Source: CAYGWX01 sp964353855 [NCBI: uncultured bacterium]
Lineage (GTDB): Bacteria; Edwardsbacteria; CAYGWX01
Direction of reading: 5' to 3'
NCBI GenBank assembly: GCA_964353855.1
Contig: CAYGWX010000004.1
Location: forward strand, 30,611 to 92,144
Length of the DNA stretch: 61,534 nucleotides
Shown here piece after piece: positions 32,001 to 39,832 of this stretch; the stretch's first letter is position 1, and the number at the start of each line of letters is the position of its first letter. The notes below the pieces were generated by a model. It was not told the DNA's origin. It saw only the letters and a list, made by a program, of their open reading frames with translations, and made no database searches. A program made the position numbers and the translations under genes.

Positions 32001-33692
32001 ACCTATTACTACGTGGCCACGGCCATGGACACCTCCCTGAACGAGAGCGGCTTCTCCCCGGAGCTGGCCGCAGCGACCTTTCCGCTTTACCGGCCGGGCT
32101 GGCCCAGGGGAATGCCCGACCAGATCCTGGCCACGCCCCTGGTCTGCGACCTGGACCCGGCCTATCCGGGGAAAGAGGTCATTGCCGCGGCCCTGGACAA
32201 CCGGATCTACGCCTGGCATGCGGACGGCACAGGACTCACGAATCCTGACGGGCTTTTCAAAACTGTGCCCGGAGCTTATTTCTTCGTGACCTCTCCGGCG
32301 GCCGGGGACCTGGACGGGGACAGAAGACCGGAGATTGTGGAAAGCACCTTCTTCTGCGACACGCCCCGGGTGTTCGTGTGGAAGGCGGACGGAAGCGACC
32401 TTCCGGGATGGCCGCGGTCGCTGGAGGGCAACGCCTGCCACGCCTCGCCGGTTCTGTACGACCTGGACGGGAACGGCTGGCCAGAGGTCATCCAGGCCAC
32501 CATGCCCGGAAGGATATATGTCTGGAAGCACGACGGCACCGGGTACTTGGACCCGAGCGGGCTGTTCGCCACAATCACGGACAGCCAGGGAGTGTGGGTT
32601 CATGGCACTCCCGCGGTTGGGGACGTTGACGGGGACGGCCGGCCCGAGATCGTGGTGGGCGGGGGCGCCTTTGAGAACATCAGGAATAAAAAGCTCTATG
32701 CCTTCCGCTGGGATGGGGCTCCGGAGCCCAACTTTCCGATCCAACTCAGCGAGGGGGTTAATGCTTCACCGGCCCTGGGCGATATAGATCCCTCCTTTCC
32801 AGGGCTGGAGATCGTGTTTACGAGCAAGAGCAATCAAGTCCATGCCCTGCGCGCGGACGGGCAGGAGGTGGCGGGTTGGCCCCAGGCCGTCATTGTCGCA
32901 AGCGGAGATGCCTCTCCGGTGATCGCGGACCTGGACCGGGACGGCAGGCTCGAGGTGGTGGTGGCCGGGGACAATCAGCTCTATGCCTTTCGGGCAGACG
33001 GGAGCGCCTTTCCGGGGTTCCCGGTCTCCTGGGGCGGGTCTTCGTTTTCCTCCCCGGCCGTGGGGGACATGGACGGAGACGGCCGGATGGAGATCGTTGC
33101 CGGCGGCCAAGACGAGAAGGCCTATGCCTGGCATTCGGACGGGACGAAGCTTTTGGGATCCCCGATCCGCACCTGGGGGGTCTTCAAATCCTCGCCGACC
33201 CTGAGCGACCTGGGAGATGGCCGGGTGAGCACCATCCTGGGATGTTATGACTACTTCCTTTATATCTGGCAGACCATGGCCCAGCCCGGGGCTGTGAGGC
33301 TGGAGTGGTGGACCTTCCACCACGACGAGTGGCGCACGGGCCAGTATGGGTTCGTTCCGCCAGGGCTGGGCGTGGAGGAGGGCCCTGGCGCCGGGCTGCC
33401 CTCCCTGCTTCCCAGGGAGACGGCGTTATTCCAGAGCACGCCCAATCCCATGGTTTCGGGCGCTACGATCCACTACGACCTCACCCAGGAGGCCCAGGTC
33501 TGGCTAGCGATCTACAACGTGGCCGGGGAGAGGGTCCGTACGCTGACCGAGGGCAGGATGAAGCCAGGGGCCTATTCCTCGACCTGGGACGGGCGAGACG
33601 AGAAGGGCACGAAGGTCTCGAGCGGGGTGTATTTCTACCGCCTGAAGGCGGGGAATTACGTGAAGACGATGAAGATGGTGGTGACCAGGTAG
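29022..33692 (+). CDS. Secreted gingipain-like C25 cysteine protease with FG-GAP repeats and FlgD-like C-terminal domain
   Basis: The 1556-residue protein has a signal peptide (MRTFIILTVLLALAGAGVGA), a propeptide (about 20-230), and a C25 peptidase domain (PVRYVIITNEAM, WGTSAVLLGGDCDIVP, then catalytic His461 in SQTHGQ and Cys497 in AVNCHANAV). Further on are an Ig-like domain, two CARDB-type domains (each with GNGNG...E-GET), a fibronectin-III-like domain (LHWDPLPHPKTYRYNLYRA), an FG-GAP/VCBS propeller (DLDGDRRPEIVE, DVDGDGRPEIVV, DMDGDGRMEIVA) and a terminal FlgD-like domain (TPNPMVSGATIHYDL, WDGRDEKGTKVSSGVYFYRL). Such proteases are type IX secretion cargo in Bacteroidetes. The His-Cys pair is in gingipain order, so it should be active outside the cell. 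Confidence 0.92.
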   Translation: MRTFIILTVLLALAGAGVGASLEQTLTFERSSFRLAQEKGYTRILSRTVPVTPEAGNPELPEKPVYIILPPGTRVSGLRVLEASEETFPGTYRVFPRQKEVPSNEKPAWTEPDPAAYASNLAYPGTIAQLVGQEDFHGQRIACVLVHPLRYVASEGRLLFTSRMRLELELAPDSKAPLVQRREFSEDREKREAILHGIAANPEALGIPTRPEEVSGWSLPGGFAPTEEPSPTGSPVRYVIITNEAMAPVFQGLADYKTRTGTPAVVRTVAWIKAHYPRGVDDAETIRSFLRDAYRNWGTSAVLLGGDCDIVPIRFTQWGGWTPPQTTPGDYYYQCLDGTWDENHNGIFGEANGDDVDLFPELMAGRAPVRNPEEALVFVNKTLRFFDPQEKSYQTTFLLLGQTVFQAGDGCEWCNIMASFAPPEFRIIRLCEYDYGQGNMTRDSVLFYLNQGQGLVYSQTHGQTDQISIQRPEKLFRQDMDALANGERTPFWYAVNCHANAVDADCFGEHFMRNPHGGGIGFYGATRLNYPQSGFLLDATFFDSLFYRGHLRVGEAVNDSKIPFIGSSHGENAFRLLLISNVLLGDPDLAVWATTPKVVSLDFPGTVPLGPATFRVRVTSLLGPVSRARVTVSKAGEVYVSGFTDSRGEVVLSFVPQTPGEIEVAARKDNYLVREGTAYAYPQAPFVTAYNQKVQDDTSATSSGNGNGVLEAGETVALWLSLKNTGGATTRGLRTVLRTIEAYVAILDSAFSVPVALAPGDTFVSPVPLRFRLASDMLDGKTLGFSLATTDSSGAVFTQKLAFDGRAPVLSQIGQIVDDDTVPPTRGNGNGIPEPGETVGLVLRLKNYGGGQNEGVTVKLFSRDSLVVVLDSTVEVGRIPAYGERLTSPGEEVLFKVKKNRIGGGYRLRLRLEDAYGRRKDRDFELVPMMRPGALWDEPDSVSITLHWDPLPHPKTYRYNLYRADRSGGPYLRVNPDPVASPRFSDDGLSRGRTYYYVATAMDTSLNESGFSPELAAATFPLYRPGWPRGMPDQILATPLVCDLDPAYPGKEVIAAALDNRIYAWHADGTGLTNPDGLFKTVPGAYFFVTSPAAGDLDGDRRPEIVESTFFCDTPRVFVWKADGSDLPGWPRSLEGNACHASPVLYDLDGNGWPEVIQATMPGRIYVWKHDGTGYLDPSGLFATITDSQGVWVHGTPAVGDVDGDGRPEIVVGGGAFENIRNKKLYAFRWDGAPEPNFPIQLSEGVNASPALGDIDPSFPGLEIVFTSKSNQVHALRADGQEVAGWPQAVIVASGDASPVIADLDRDGRLEVVVAGDNQLYAFRADGSAFPGFPVSWGGSSFSSPAVGDMDGDGRMEIVAGGQDEKAYAWHSDGTKLLGSPIRTWGVFKSSPTLSDLGDGRVSTILGCYDYFLYIWQTMAQPGAVRLEWWTFHHDEWRTGQYGFVPPGLGVEEGPGAGLPSLLPRETALFQSTPNPMVSGATIHYDLTQEAQVWLAIYNVAGERVRTLTEGRMKPGAYSSTWDGRDEKGTKVSSGVYFYRLKAGNYVKTMKMVVTR

Positions 33693-33710
33693 GCTCGATT
33701 TTTTTCACCC

Positions 33711-33740
33711 GGAGCGCCCTGCGGGAACGCAGGGCGCTCC
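33711..33740 (+). terminator. Terminator after the C25 protease
   Basis: GGAGCGCCCTGCG and CGCAGGGCGCTCC form a 13-bp perfect stem with a GGAA loop, then TTCGTCT. Confidence 0.85.
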
Positions 33741-33749
33741 TTCGTCTCC

Positions 33750-33778
33750 TTGACTTTTTAGTCACAGTGTGTTAAAGT
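33750..33778 (+). promoter_or_regulatory. Promoter of the EMO-type oxidoreductase gene
   Basis: TTGACT (33750-33755), 17-bp spacer, TAAAGT (33773-33778). Confidence 0.7.
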
Positions 33779-33844
33779 TTTAAGGAAAGTGAATTAATTC
33801 TCAAGAACGGGCACCACAGACAAAAAACCCATAAGGATGGCTCC

Positions 33845-35869
33845 ATGAACTGGAAAATGGTTTTTCTTATCCTGCTTCTGGTCGGATCGCTGGCCGCGTT
33901 CACGGTTTCGGCTTTCCGCAGGCTGAGGCTCCTTTTAAAGGGGGCCCCGAGCTTCAAGATAGACCGCTTCGGGACGAGGATCCGGGAGCTCATCGTGGCG
34001 GGCTTCCTGCAGAAGATCCTCCTTCAGGAGTTCCTTCCCGGAATCATGCATATCCTCATCTTCTGGGGCTTCCTGGTCCTCCTGTTCCGAACCGTATCGC
34101 TCACGATCTACGGGTTCTCGCCCTGGCTCTTCCATCTGCTCATGGGAAACCCTATCGGTAACGCTTATCTTCTGCTCAAAGAGGTTTTCGAGGTCCTGGT
34201 CCTCCTGGGAATCGCGATCGCGTTCTACCGTCGGCTGATCGAGAGGCCGCCCAGGCTCACGCTCTCCGGGGAGGCGCTGTTCATCCTGGGCATGATCGGG
34301 GCCCTGATGCTCTCCGATTTCATCTACGACGGGGCGGAGTTCGCCCTGCTGTCCGGCGGGCATATCGAGTCGGCCTCACATTCTGGATTTCTCATGGAGG
34401 CACAGCCATGGACTCCGATGGGAGCGTGGGTGGGCGGGCTTCTGGGGGGTCTTCCCAGGGGAGGGTTGGAGGTCATCTCCGTCCTCTTCTTCTTCCTGCA
34501 CATCTCGCTCGTCCTGGCCTTCCTGAACTACCTTCCTTACGGGAAGCACTTCCACGTGATCACTGCCCTGCCGAATGTGTTCCTGAAGGAGCTCAAGCCC
34601 AAGGGCCAGCTCCGGCACGTGCCCGATATCGAGAAAACCATTGAATCGGGAGGAACCCTCGGGATAGACAGGGTGGAGGCTTATCCCTGGAAGGATCTCC
34701 TGGACCTCTACACCTGCACGGAGTGCGGGCGGTGTCAGGCGGCCTGCCCGGCCTGGGCCACCCAGAAGCCCCTGTCGCCCAAGAAACTGGTCCTGGCCCA
34801 GCGGGACCACCTCTACGCCAAGGAGAAGTTCCTCAATGCCAAGGCCAAGGACAAGGCCTGGGAGGGGCCGTCCCTGATCAGCGAGGAGGTCGTCGCCAAG
34901 GAGGTTATCTGGTCCTGCACAGCCTGCCGGAACTGCGAGGAGGTCTGCCCGGTGGAGATCCAGTACGTGCAGCGGATCGCGGACATGAGACGTTACCTCA
35001 CGAGCATGGAGAACGACTTCCCCAAGGAACTTAACCTTACTTTCAAGGGCCTGGAGAACTACGGAAACCCCTGGTCCCTGCCCCAGCAGAAGCGCGCGGA
35101 TTGGGCCGAAGGACTGAATGTGCCGCTGGCCTCCCAGTCCCCTGATTTCGAAATCCTGTACTGGGTTGGCTGCGCCGCGAGCTACGACGACCGGAGCAAG
35201 AAGACGGCCAGGGAATTTGTAAAGATCCTCAAGACTGCGGGAGTTAAATTCGCCATCCTGGGGCCGGAGGAATCCTGTACGGGAGATTCGGCAAGGAGGT
35301 TAGGGAACGAATTCCTGTTCCAGATGCTGGCCCAGCAGAACATCCAGACGTTAAACACCTACAAGGTGAAGAAGATCGTCACGACCTGCCCGCACTGCTT
35401 CAACACCCTGGCCAACGAGTATCTCCAGATGGGCGGAAACTACGAGGTGGTGCACAGCTCGGTCTTCATCCGGGACCTCTTCCGGCAGGGGAAGCTCAAA
35501 GTCGGCCGGGGAGCCCTGGACCGGATCGCCTATCACGACCCCTGCTACCTGGGGCGTTTCAATGACCATTATGATGAGCCCAGGGAGCTCATCCGGAAGA
35601 CGTCTTCGGGAAAAGTCCTTGAGTCAGAAAGGACGAAGTCCAACAGCTTCTGTTGCGGGGCGGGGGGCGGGAGGATGTGGTTAGAGGAGCACGAGCCGAG
35701 AGTGAGCACCGTCCGGCTCGAACAGCTCATGAAGACCGACCCCAAAGCCATCGCGGTGGCCTGCCCGTTCTGCATGACCATGTTCACAGATGCGGCCAAG
35801 GCCAAAGGCGTGGAGGAGAAGCTCGTCATCAAGGACGTGGTGGAGTTAGTGGCTGAGGCCCTCTCGTAA
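33845..35869 (+). CDS. Membrane-bound FeS oxidoreductase (EMO/HdrD-like, NarI-type membrane domain)
   Basis: The 674-residue protein has an N-terminal membrane domain of five to six helices like the nitrate-reductase gamma/DsrM type (His residues in GIMHILIFWG and FFFLHISLVLAFLNY are haem or quinone candidates). Next come two 4Fe-4S motifs, CTECGRCQAACPA (near 290) and CTACRNCEEVCPV (near 357), then two CCG domains as in HdrB/D and GlpC (CPHCFNTLANEY near 515; CCGAGGG near 604). This layout is that of EMO, the membrane ETF:menaquinone oxidoreductase, and of related FadF-type proteins. It would pass electrons between a soluble donor and menaquinone. No etfAB lies in the window, so the partner is unknown. 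Confidence 0.85.
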   Translation: MNWKMVFLILLLVGSLAAFTVSAFRRLRLLLKGAPSFKIDRFGTRIRELIVAGFLQKILLQEFLPGIMHILIFWGFLVLLFRTVSLTIYGFSPWLFHLLMGNPIGNAYLLLKEVFEVLVLLGIAIAFYRRLIERPPRLTLSGEALFILGMIGALMLSDFIYDGAEFALLSGGHIESASHSGFLMEAQPWTPMGAWVGGLLGGLPRGGLEVISVLFFFLHISLVLAFLNYLPYGKHFHVITALPNVFLKELKPKGQLRHVPDIEKTIESGGTLGIDRVEAYPWKDLLDLYTCTECGRCQAACPAWATQKPLSPKKLVLAQRDHLYAKEKFLNAKAKDKAWEGPSLISEEVVAKEVIWSCTACRNCEEVCPVEIQYVQRIADMRRYLTSMENDFPKELNLTFKGLENYGNPWSLPQQKRADWAEGLNVPLASQSPDFEILYWVGCAASYDDRSKKTAREFVKILKTAGVKFAILGPEESCTGDSARRLGNEFLFQMLAQQNIQTLNTYKVKKIVTTCPHCFNTLANEYLQMGGNYEVVHSSVFIRDLFRQGKLKVGRGALDRIAYHDPCYLGRFNDHYDEPRELIRKTSSGKVLESERTKSNSFCCGAGGGRMWLEEHEPRVSTVRLEQLMKTDPKAIAVACPFCMTMFTDAAKAKGVEEKLVIKDVVELVAEALS

Positions 35870-35870
35870 T

Positions 35871-35900
35871 TCGTAAGGCGTGAGGCGTAAGGCGGAAAGG
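35871..35900. repeat. 7-nt degenerate array after the EMO stop
   Basis: CGTAAGG, CGTGAGG, CGTAAGG and CGGAAAGG run head to tail starting 2 nt after the stop codon. Confidence 0.75.
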
Positions 35901-36077
35901 CAAAAACAGGACCTTGAGCATACCCGTCAACCCCCTTTAAAAACGATTTAAAGGCCCCGTCAAGGGCCGGAGAGGGGGGAGACAGACATTTACACCCCTC
36001 CTCAGTTCCTTTTTAACGCCCCAGACCCAAAAGCTACCCTCCCCCAAAGGGGGAGGGTAGAAGCCTTCCTCTCACGT

Positions 36078-36121
36078 CTTCAAGTACGCTTCAAGCAGGC
36101 TTCAACTATGCTTCAACTATG
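36078..36121. repeat. 11-bp array, 4 units
   Basis: CTTCAAGTACG, CTTCAAGCAGG, CTTCAACTATG and CTTCAACTATG stand in tandem; the unit length equals about one helical turn. Confidence 0.85.
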
Positions 36122-36401
36122 CTTGCACGCCCATTAATCGCCCACCTGTGCACCACCTCAGCAGGCCCTCTGCCCCACCTCCCGACCACCCCTGGCCCAC
36201 CCCTGAAACACCAATCAAACGCTCTACAGGAGCCCCAAAAAGTGATAGTAATGAATTGGGAATGCATTTTAGAGAAGCAACCGCTCGTTTTTTCCCAAAC
36301 CCAGACAACCCTTAGAGAAGGGAAGGCATCCATTCAGTGAGCACCAGGACAAACATAGAGTGGATCGGTGCTCGGAGCATCTCCTAACCTCCTTTCCTGC
36401 C

Positions 36402-36438
36402 CAAAGGGCCGCCTCGAGACATTCGAGGCGGCCCTTTG
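36402..36438. other. 16-bp perfect hairpin in gene-free DNA
   Basis: CAAAGGGCCGCCTCGA and its exact complement flank the loop GACAT. There is no T run and no gene end next to it, so it may belong to a small RNA or be a bidirectional terminator. Confidence 0.6.
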
Positions 36439-36682
36439 ATATTCCGTTAAGGGGGGCAGATAAGGTTTCACATTGTTTAATTCCCGCCCACCCGCCCTAT
36501 AAGGAATATGCCCCATGGGCCCCAGCGGCCACCCGACCTCACCCTCAACCCCTCTCCCGGCGGGAGAGGGAGAACCCAGGAGGGATGTACCATATTTTCC
36601 GCTCCTCTTAATAAAAAGCTGGGAAAGGAATAACATTTCGGATTGCGATTTGAACGTCCATCGACAGAACCTGAAAAGAACA

Positions 36683-36722
36683 ATAGCCAAGAGAGATCCT
36701 GAAACAAGTTCAGGATGACGAG
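36683..36722. repeat. Dispersed hairpin repeat, copy 2
   Basis: ATAGCCAAGAGAG is followed by ATCCTGAA-ACAAG-TTCAGGAT and GACGAG. It shares the loop and flanks with copies at 23455 and 57296 but has a different stem base pair. Confidence 0.75.
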
Positions 36723-36789
36723 ATCGTTGCGTCATCGTCCCTAATGATCGGAAGATTCAGGGCGGCCTGCGGGCCGCCCGGTTTCATTC

Positions 36790-36819
36790 TTGCCATCCCT
36801 TCCCGCTTTGTGGTAAAGT
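36790..36819 (+). promoter_or_regulatory. Promoter placing the OST start codon at +1
   Basis: TTGCCA (36790-36795), 18-bp spacer, TAAAGT (36814-36819). ATG 36827 begins 8 nt after the -10 and no Shine-Dalgarno fits between, so a leaderless mRNA is expected. Confidence 0.6.
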
Positions 36820-36826
36820 TTAACGC

Positions 36827-39154
36827 ATGGCGAAGAAGAGGCCATCCAAGGCTCAGGCCCCTCGGTCCGCTCCACCCCCGCGCAGGCGGCTGAACCTCAC
36901 CCCGGCCTGGCTCGTCCTGGCCGGGGCCCTGGCCCTTTATCTCAGAGCCACGGGAGCCTCAAGCCTGTTCCTGAACGGGCAGGCGATGCTCGTGAACACG
37001 GACCCGTATTACCACATGCGGCGCCTGTTCCTGGCGGTCCATTCCTTCCCGGTCATTCCCTCTTTCGACTACTACCTGGGATTCCCCAAAGGCGGGTCCG
37101 GGGGCTGGCCGCCGTTCTTCGAGCTCCTGGCAGCCCTGCCAGCATTGATCCTGGGCCTGGGCCATCCCTCCAAGCATTTGGTCGAACTCTGCGGGGCCTG
37201 GCTCCCGCCGGTCATCGGGACCCTTACGCTCCTCTGGGCTTACTTGATCGGGAAACGGGTGGCCGGGCGTGCGGGAGGAATCATCGCCGCGTTCGTCCTG
37301 GCCGTATTGTGGGCGCATTCGGTGGGGACCTTAGTGGGATATTTCGACCACGACGGAGCCCTGGTGTTCTTCTCCGGGGCCTTTTTCTACTCCCTGCTGA
37401 GATCCGAGGAAGCCTGGCAACGCAGGAGAAAGCGTATGCTCTGGTCCTTTCTGACCGGCTTGGCGCTGGCCTTCGGTACGCTCTCCTGGGTGGGATTCCC
37501 GGTCTTCGCCGGGATCGCCTTCCTCTACTTTCTCTGCCGATACGTGTTCCTCCACGTACGAAGAGCGGAGGACAGCCCGGTTCTGGCCAGCTTCGGATGG
37601 TCGTTCCTCTGGGCAGGCCTGGCCCTCTTGCCCTTCGGGTCCTTCCCGGAGGTCGGGGGAAGATGGACCTATGCCTGTCTGAGCTGGCTGCAGCCCCTCC
37701 TTTACCTGGGAATATCCCTGTTCGCGGGCCTGCTCTGGGTCGCACGGAGAGGGGTCCCCCCTGAGGGAAAGCCCTATCCGTTCCTGCCTCTCCTGGTCCC
37801 GTGCTTCGGGCTCCTGCTCTTCCTCGGGGCGAAGCTTTTCCTTCCGAAAGCCCTCGGGGAGATCGTCCAAGGAGTCGGATTCCTCCAGCGCCGAAGCCCC
37901 TGGCTGGAGAACATCGAGGAGTTCTCGCCCTTGTTTTTCGGCCCGGGGGGTAAATTCGAGACCTTCACAGCCCGGAGGTTCCTGAGCGTCTTCGTCTTCG
38001 TCTGGCCGATTGCGCTGCCCTTCCTACTCTTCAGGAGCAGGCATTCGCCCCTCCGATATCCGGCCCAATGGCTCCTCGCCATCTGGACCCTTTGCCTCTT
38101 CGTCATGACCCTCGCGGAGTACCGCCACGCCGTGGCCCTGGCCCTGCCGTTTTCCATCACCTTGGGATACTCGGCGATCCTTTTCTACCGCGCCCTCCGG
38201 AGGTGGGCGGGAAAGAAGAACGCGGCCCGCTGGGTTCCAGCAGGCGTAACCAGCGTGGTTTTAGTCCTCCTTCTCTGGCCGACCTTTATGGCCTACCGAA
38301 TCCCGGGGGGCAGGATGTCCCCATCTCTGCTCGATGCCCTGGTTTGGATGAGAGACCACACCCCGGAGACCGGGCATTACGACGAGCCCTGGGTTCCTCC
38401 GGAATACGGAGTCCTGGCCCGCTGGGACTACGGACATTTCATCACCTATCTCGCCCGGAGGCCCGTGCTGGCGACCAATTTCGGAACTTACGTCCCGGGG
38501 TTCGAGGACGCCGCGAAGTTCTTCATGACCCCTTCGGAGAGCACCGCCGCAGCGATCCTGAAGAAAAACCGCATCCATTATCTCCTGCTCACCGAGCAAC
38601 TGTGCAATTACCCGGCTTACGTCGGGCTCCTGGGCCTGAAGCTCGAAGACTACGTGAGGTCGGTCGTCTCCCCTGACGGGAGCAGGCGCAAGGAGTACCA
38701 GACGCCCTTCTTCGACCTTGTGGAAAGCCGGCTGTTCATGTTCAACGGCCAAGCCATGTCTTACGAGGGCGATGTCCAGCCTGCACTGACTCATTTCCGG
38801 CTGGTCTACGAATCCCCGGGAAAGGACCTCCAGCTGTTCGATGCCCGGTTCCCCCAACTCAAAATCTTCGAGTTCGTCCCCGGAGCCCAACTTCAGGGAA
38901 TGGCAAAGCCGGGAGACACCGTGGAGGCTTCGGTCAGAGTCCTGACCCCGAGCGGAACCATCGTCAACTACATCAACAGAGCCAAAACCTCCCCGGACGG
39001 GCGGTTCTCGTTGGGAATGCCCTATGTTAGCGGATGGAACGGAGAGGTCATGGCAGATACAGTCTGCTTAGTGAAGATCGAGCAGAGGCCGATACAGAGG
39101 GTCAGAATCACCGAGGAGCAGGTAATGAAAGGGAAAGTTGTTCCCCTTCCTTAA
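36827..39154 (+). CDS. STT3/PglB/AglB-type oligosaccharyltransferase
   Basis: The 775-residue protein has a basic Pro-rich N terminus and 11-13 membrane helices followed by a soluble C-terminal domain. OST motifs are visible: the first acidic motif in NTDPYYHMRR (Asp59), the second in YFDHDGAL, and a WWDYG-like motif as ARWDYGHFITYLARRPV near residue 530, the site that recognises the +2 Thr/Ser of the sequon. Such enzymes move a lipid-linked glycan to Asn of exported proteins on the outer face of the inner membrane. Bacterial STT3 outside Campylobacterota and Deltaproteobacteria is uncommon. No glycan-assembly genes are adjacent, so the donor is unknown. Many long secreted proteins in the window are possible acceptors. 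Confidence 0.85.
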   Translation: MAKKRPSKAQAPRSAPPPRRRLNLTPAWLVLAGALALYLRATGASSLFLNGQAMLVNTDPYYHMRRLFLAVHSFPVIPSFDYYLGFPKGGSGGWPPFFELLAALPALILGLGHPSKHLVELCGAWLPPVIGTLTLLWAYLIGKRVAGRAGGIIAAFVLAVLWAHSVGTLVGYFDHDGALVFFSGAFFYSLLRSEEAWQRRRKRMLWSFLTGLALAFGTLSWVGFPVFAGIAFLYFLCRYVFLHVRRAEDSPVLASFGWSFLWAGLALLPFGSFPEVGGRWTYACLSWLQPLLYLGISLFAGLLWVARRGVPPEGKPYPFLPLLVPCFGLLLFLGAKLFLPKALGEIVQGVGFLQRRSPWLENIEEFSPLFFGPGGKFETFTARRFLSVFVFVWPIALPFLLFRSRHSPLRYPAQWLLAIWTLCLFVMTLAEYRHAVALALPFSITLGYSAILFYRALRRWAGKKNAARWVPAGVTSVVLVLLLWPTFMAYRIPGGRMSPSLLDALVWMRDHTPETGHYDEPWVPPEYGVLARWDYGHFITYLARRPVLATNFGTYVPGFEDAAKFFMTPSESTAAAILKKNRIHYLLLTEQLCNYPAYVGLLGLKLEDYVRSVVSPDGSRRKEYQTPFFDLVESRLFMFNGQAMSYEGDVQPALTHFRLVYESPGKDLQLFDARFPQLKIFEFVPGAQLQGMAKPGDTVEASVRVLTPSGTIVNYINRAKTSPDGRFSLGMPYVSGWNGEVMADTVCLVKIEQRPIQRVRITEEQVMKGKVVPLP

Positions 39155-39163
39155 TCCATGTAG

Positions 39164-39302
39164 TTGAAAAAACAGGTTTTATCTGGTATACTGATACCCT
39201 CATTCCGGCCGATGTCGATAACCAACGAACCTCAAATTACATAGAACGAGCAATCTCATGGAAAAGCTGGTTTCGCTGTGCAAGCGGCAGGGGCAGGGGT
39301 GA
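39164..39302 (+). pseudogene. Duplicated promoter and first 14 codons of glyQS
   Basis: TTGAAA (39164-39169), 17-bp spacer, TATACT (39187-39192), a leader and ATG 39258 ([14 protein letters not shown], then TGA) closely match the region 40472-40610 of the intact glycyl-tRNA synthetase gene: the TATCTGGTATACT block, a GATAGAACGAG-like leader word and the first 11 codons are shared. It is a truncated 5' copy. Between the copies lie two small genes. Confidence 0.75.
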
Positions 39303-39445
39303 AGCTCAGACAACCCGGATAGAGGCGCATCCAGTCCTCGCAGCCGCCGGACATCTCCCTTTGCATTCCGAAGTCCAAACGGCTATTCTTAGGGGCAGAA
39401 GAAAAAAAAGGACTTAACTCAACCTATTTAAAAAAGGAGAAGACG

Positions 39446-39805
39446 ATGGGCATGTTCAAGGACATGAAGAACATGATGAAGAGCGCGGAGGAGATGACCA
39501 AGGCCGCGCAGCAAATGCAGGCCGAGGCCATGAAACAGCAGCAGGCCGCTACCCAGCCCGCGGACCCCAATGACCCGGCGCTCGCGCCGATCGAGGGCAT
39601 CACGGTGGACAAGTACGCCGAGATCTCGGCCGGGCTCCTGAAGAAGGGCATCATGGGGGTGGAGAACGTGAACGCCTTCGCCGAGTCCATGGGCGTGAAG
39701 CCGGGGACCTGGCAGGCCGTGCAGAACGGCTGGGTCTCGCGGATGGGCCAGAGCATGGCGGTCCGGAACCGCTACGGGATCCTCTACAACGAGTACCTGA
39801 AGTAG
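39446..39805 (+). CDS. Small helical protein, function unknown
   Basis: The 119-residue protein has a Met/Gln/Ala-rich amphipathic N terminus (MFKDMKNMMKSAEEMTKAAQ, QMQAEAMKQQQAA), a Pro-rich hinge, and a compact second half (IEGITVDKYAEISAGLLKKG, AESMGVKPGTWQAVQNGW, MAVRNRYGILYNEYLK). No signal peptide or membrane segment is seen, and I do not recognise the family. AAAAAGGAGA precedes the ATG. The next gene follows after 27 nt and a shared terminator lies at 40374, so the two probably act together. Both lie between the duplicated glyQS 5' ends. Confidence 0.7.
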   Translation: MGMFKDMKNMMKSAEEMTKAAQQMQAEAMKQQQAATQPADPNDPALAPIEGITVDKYAEISAGLLKKGIMGVENVNAFAESMGVKPGTWQAVQNGWVSRMGQSMAVRNRYGILYNEYLK

Positions 39806-39832
39806 GCTCCTCTCTCTTTTAGATCATCGGCG

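Larger units (their letters stand above)
35901..36789. other. Gene-free stretch rich in short repeats and hairpins
   Basis: About 900 bp show no credible gene. It holds an 11-bp array (36078-36121), several strong hairpins (36402-36438; CTCTCCCGGCGGGAGAG near 36552-36570; GGGCGGCC-TGC-GGGCCGCCC near 36760-36779) and a copy of the dispersed hairpin repeat (36683-36722). Confidence 0.65.
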
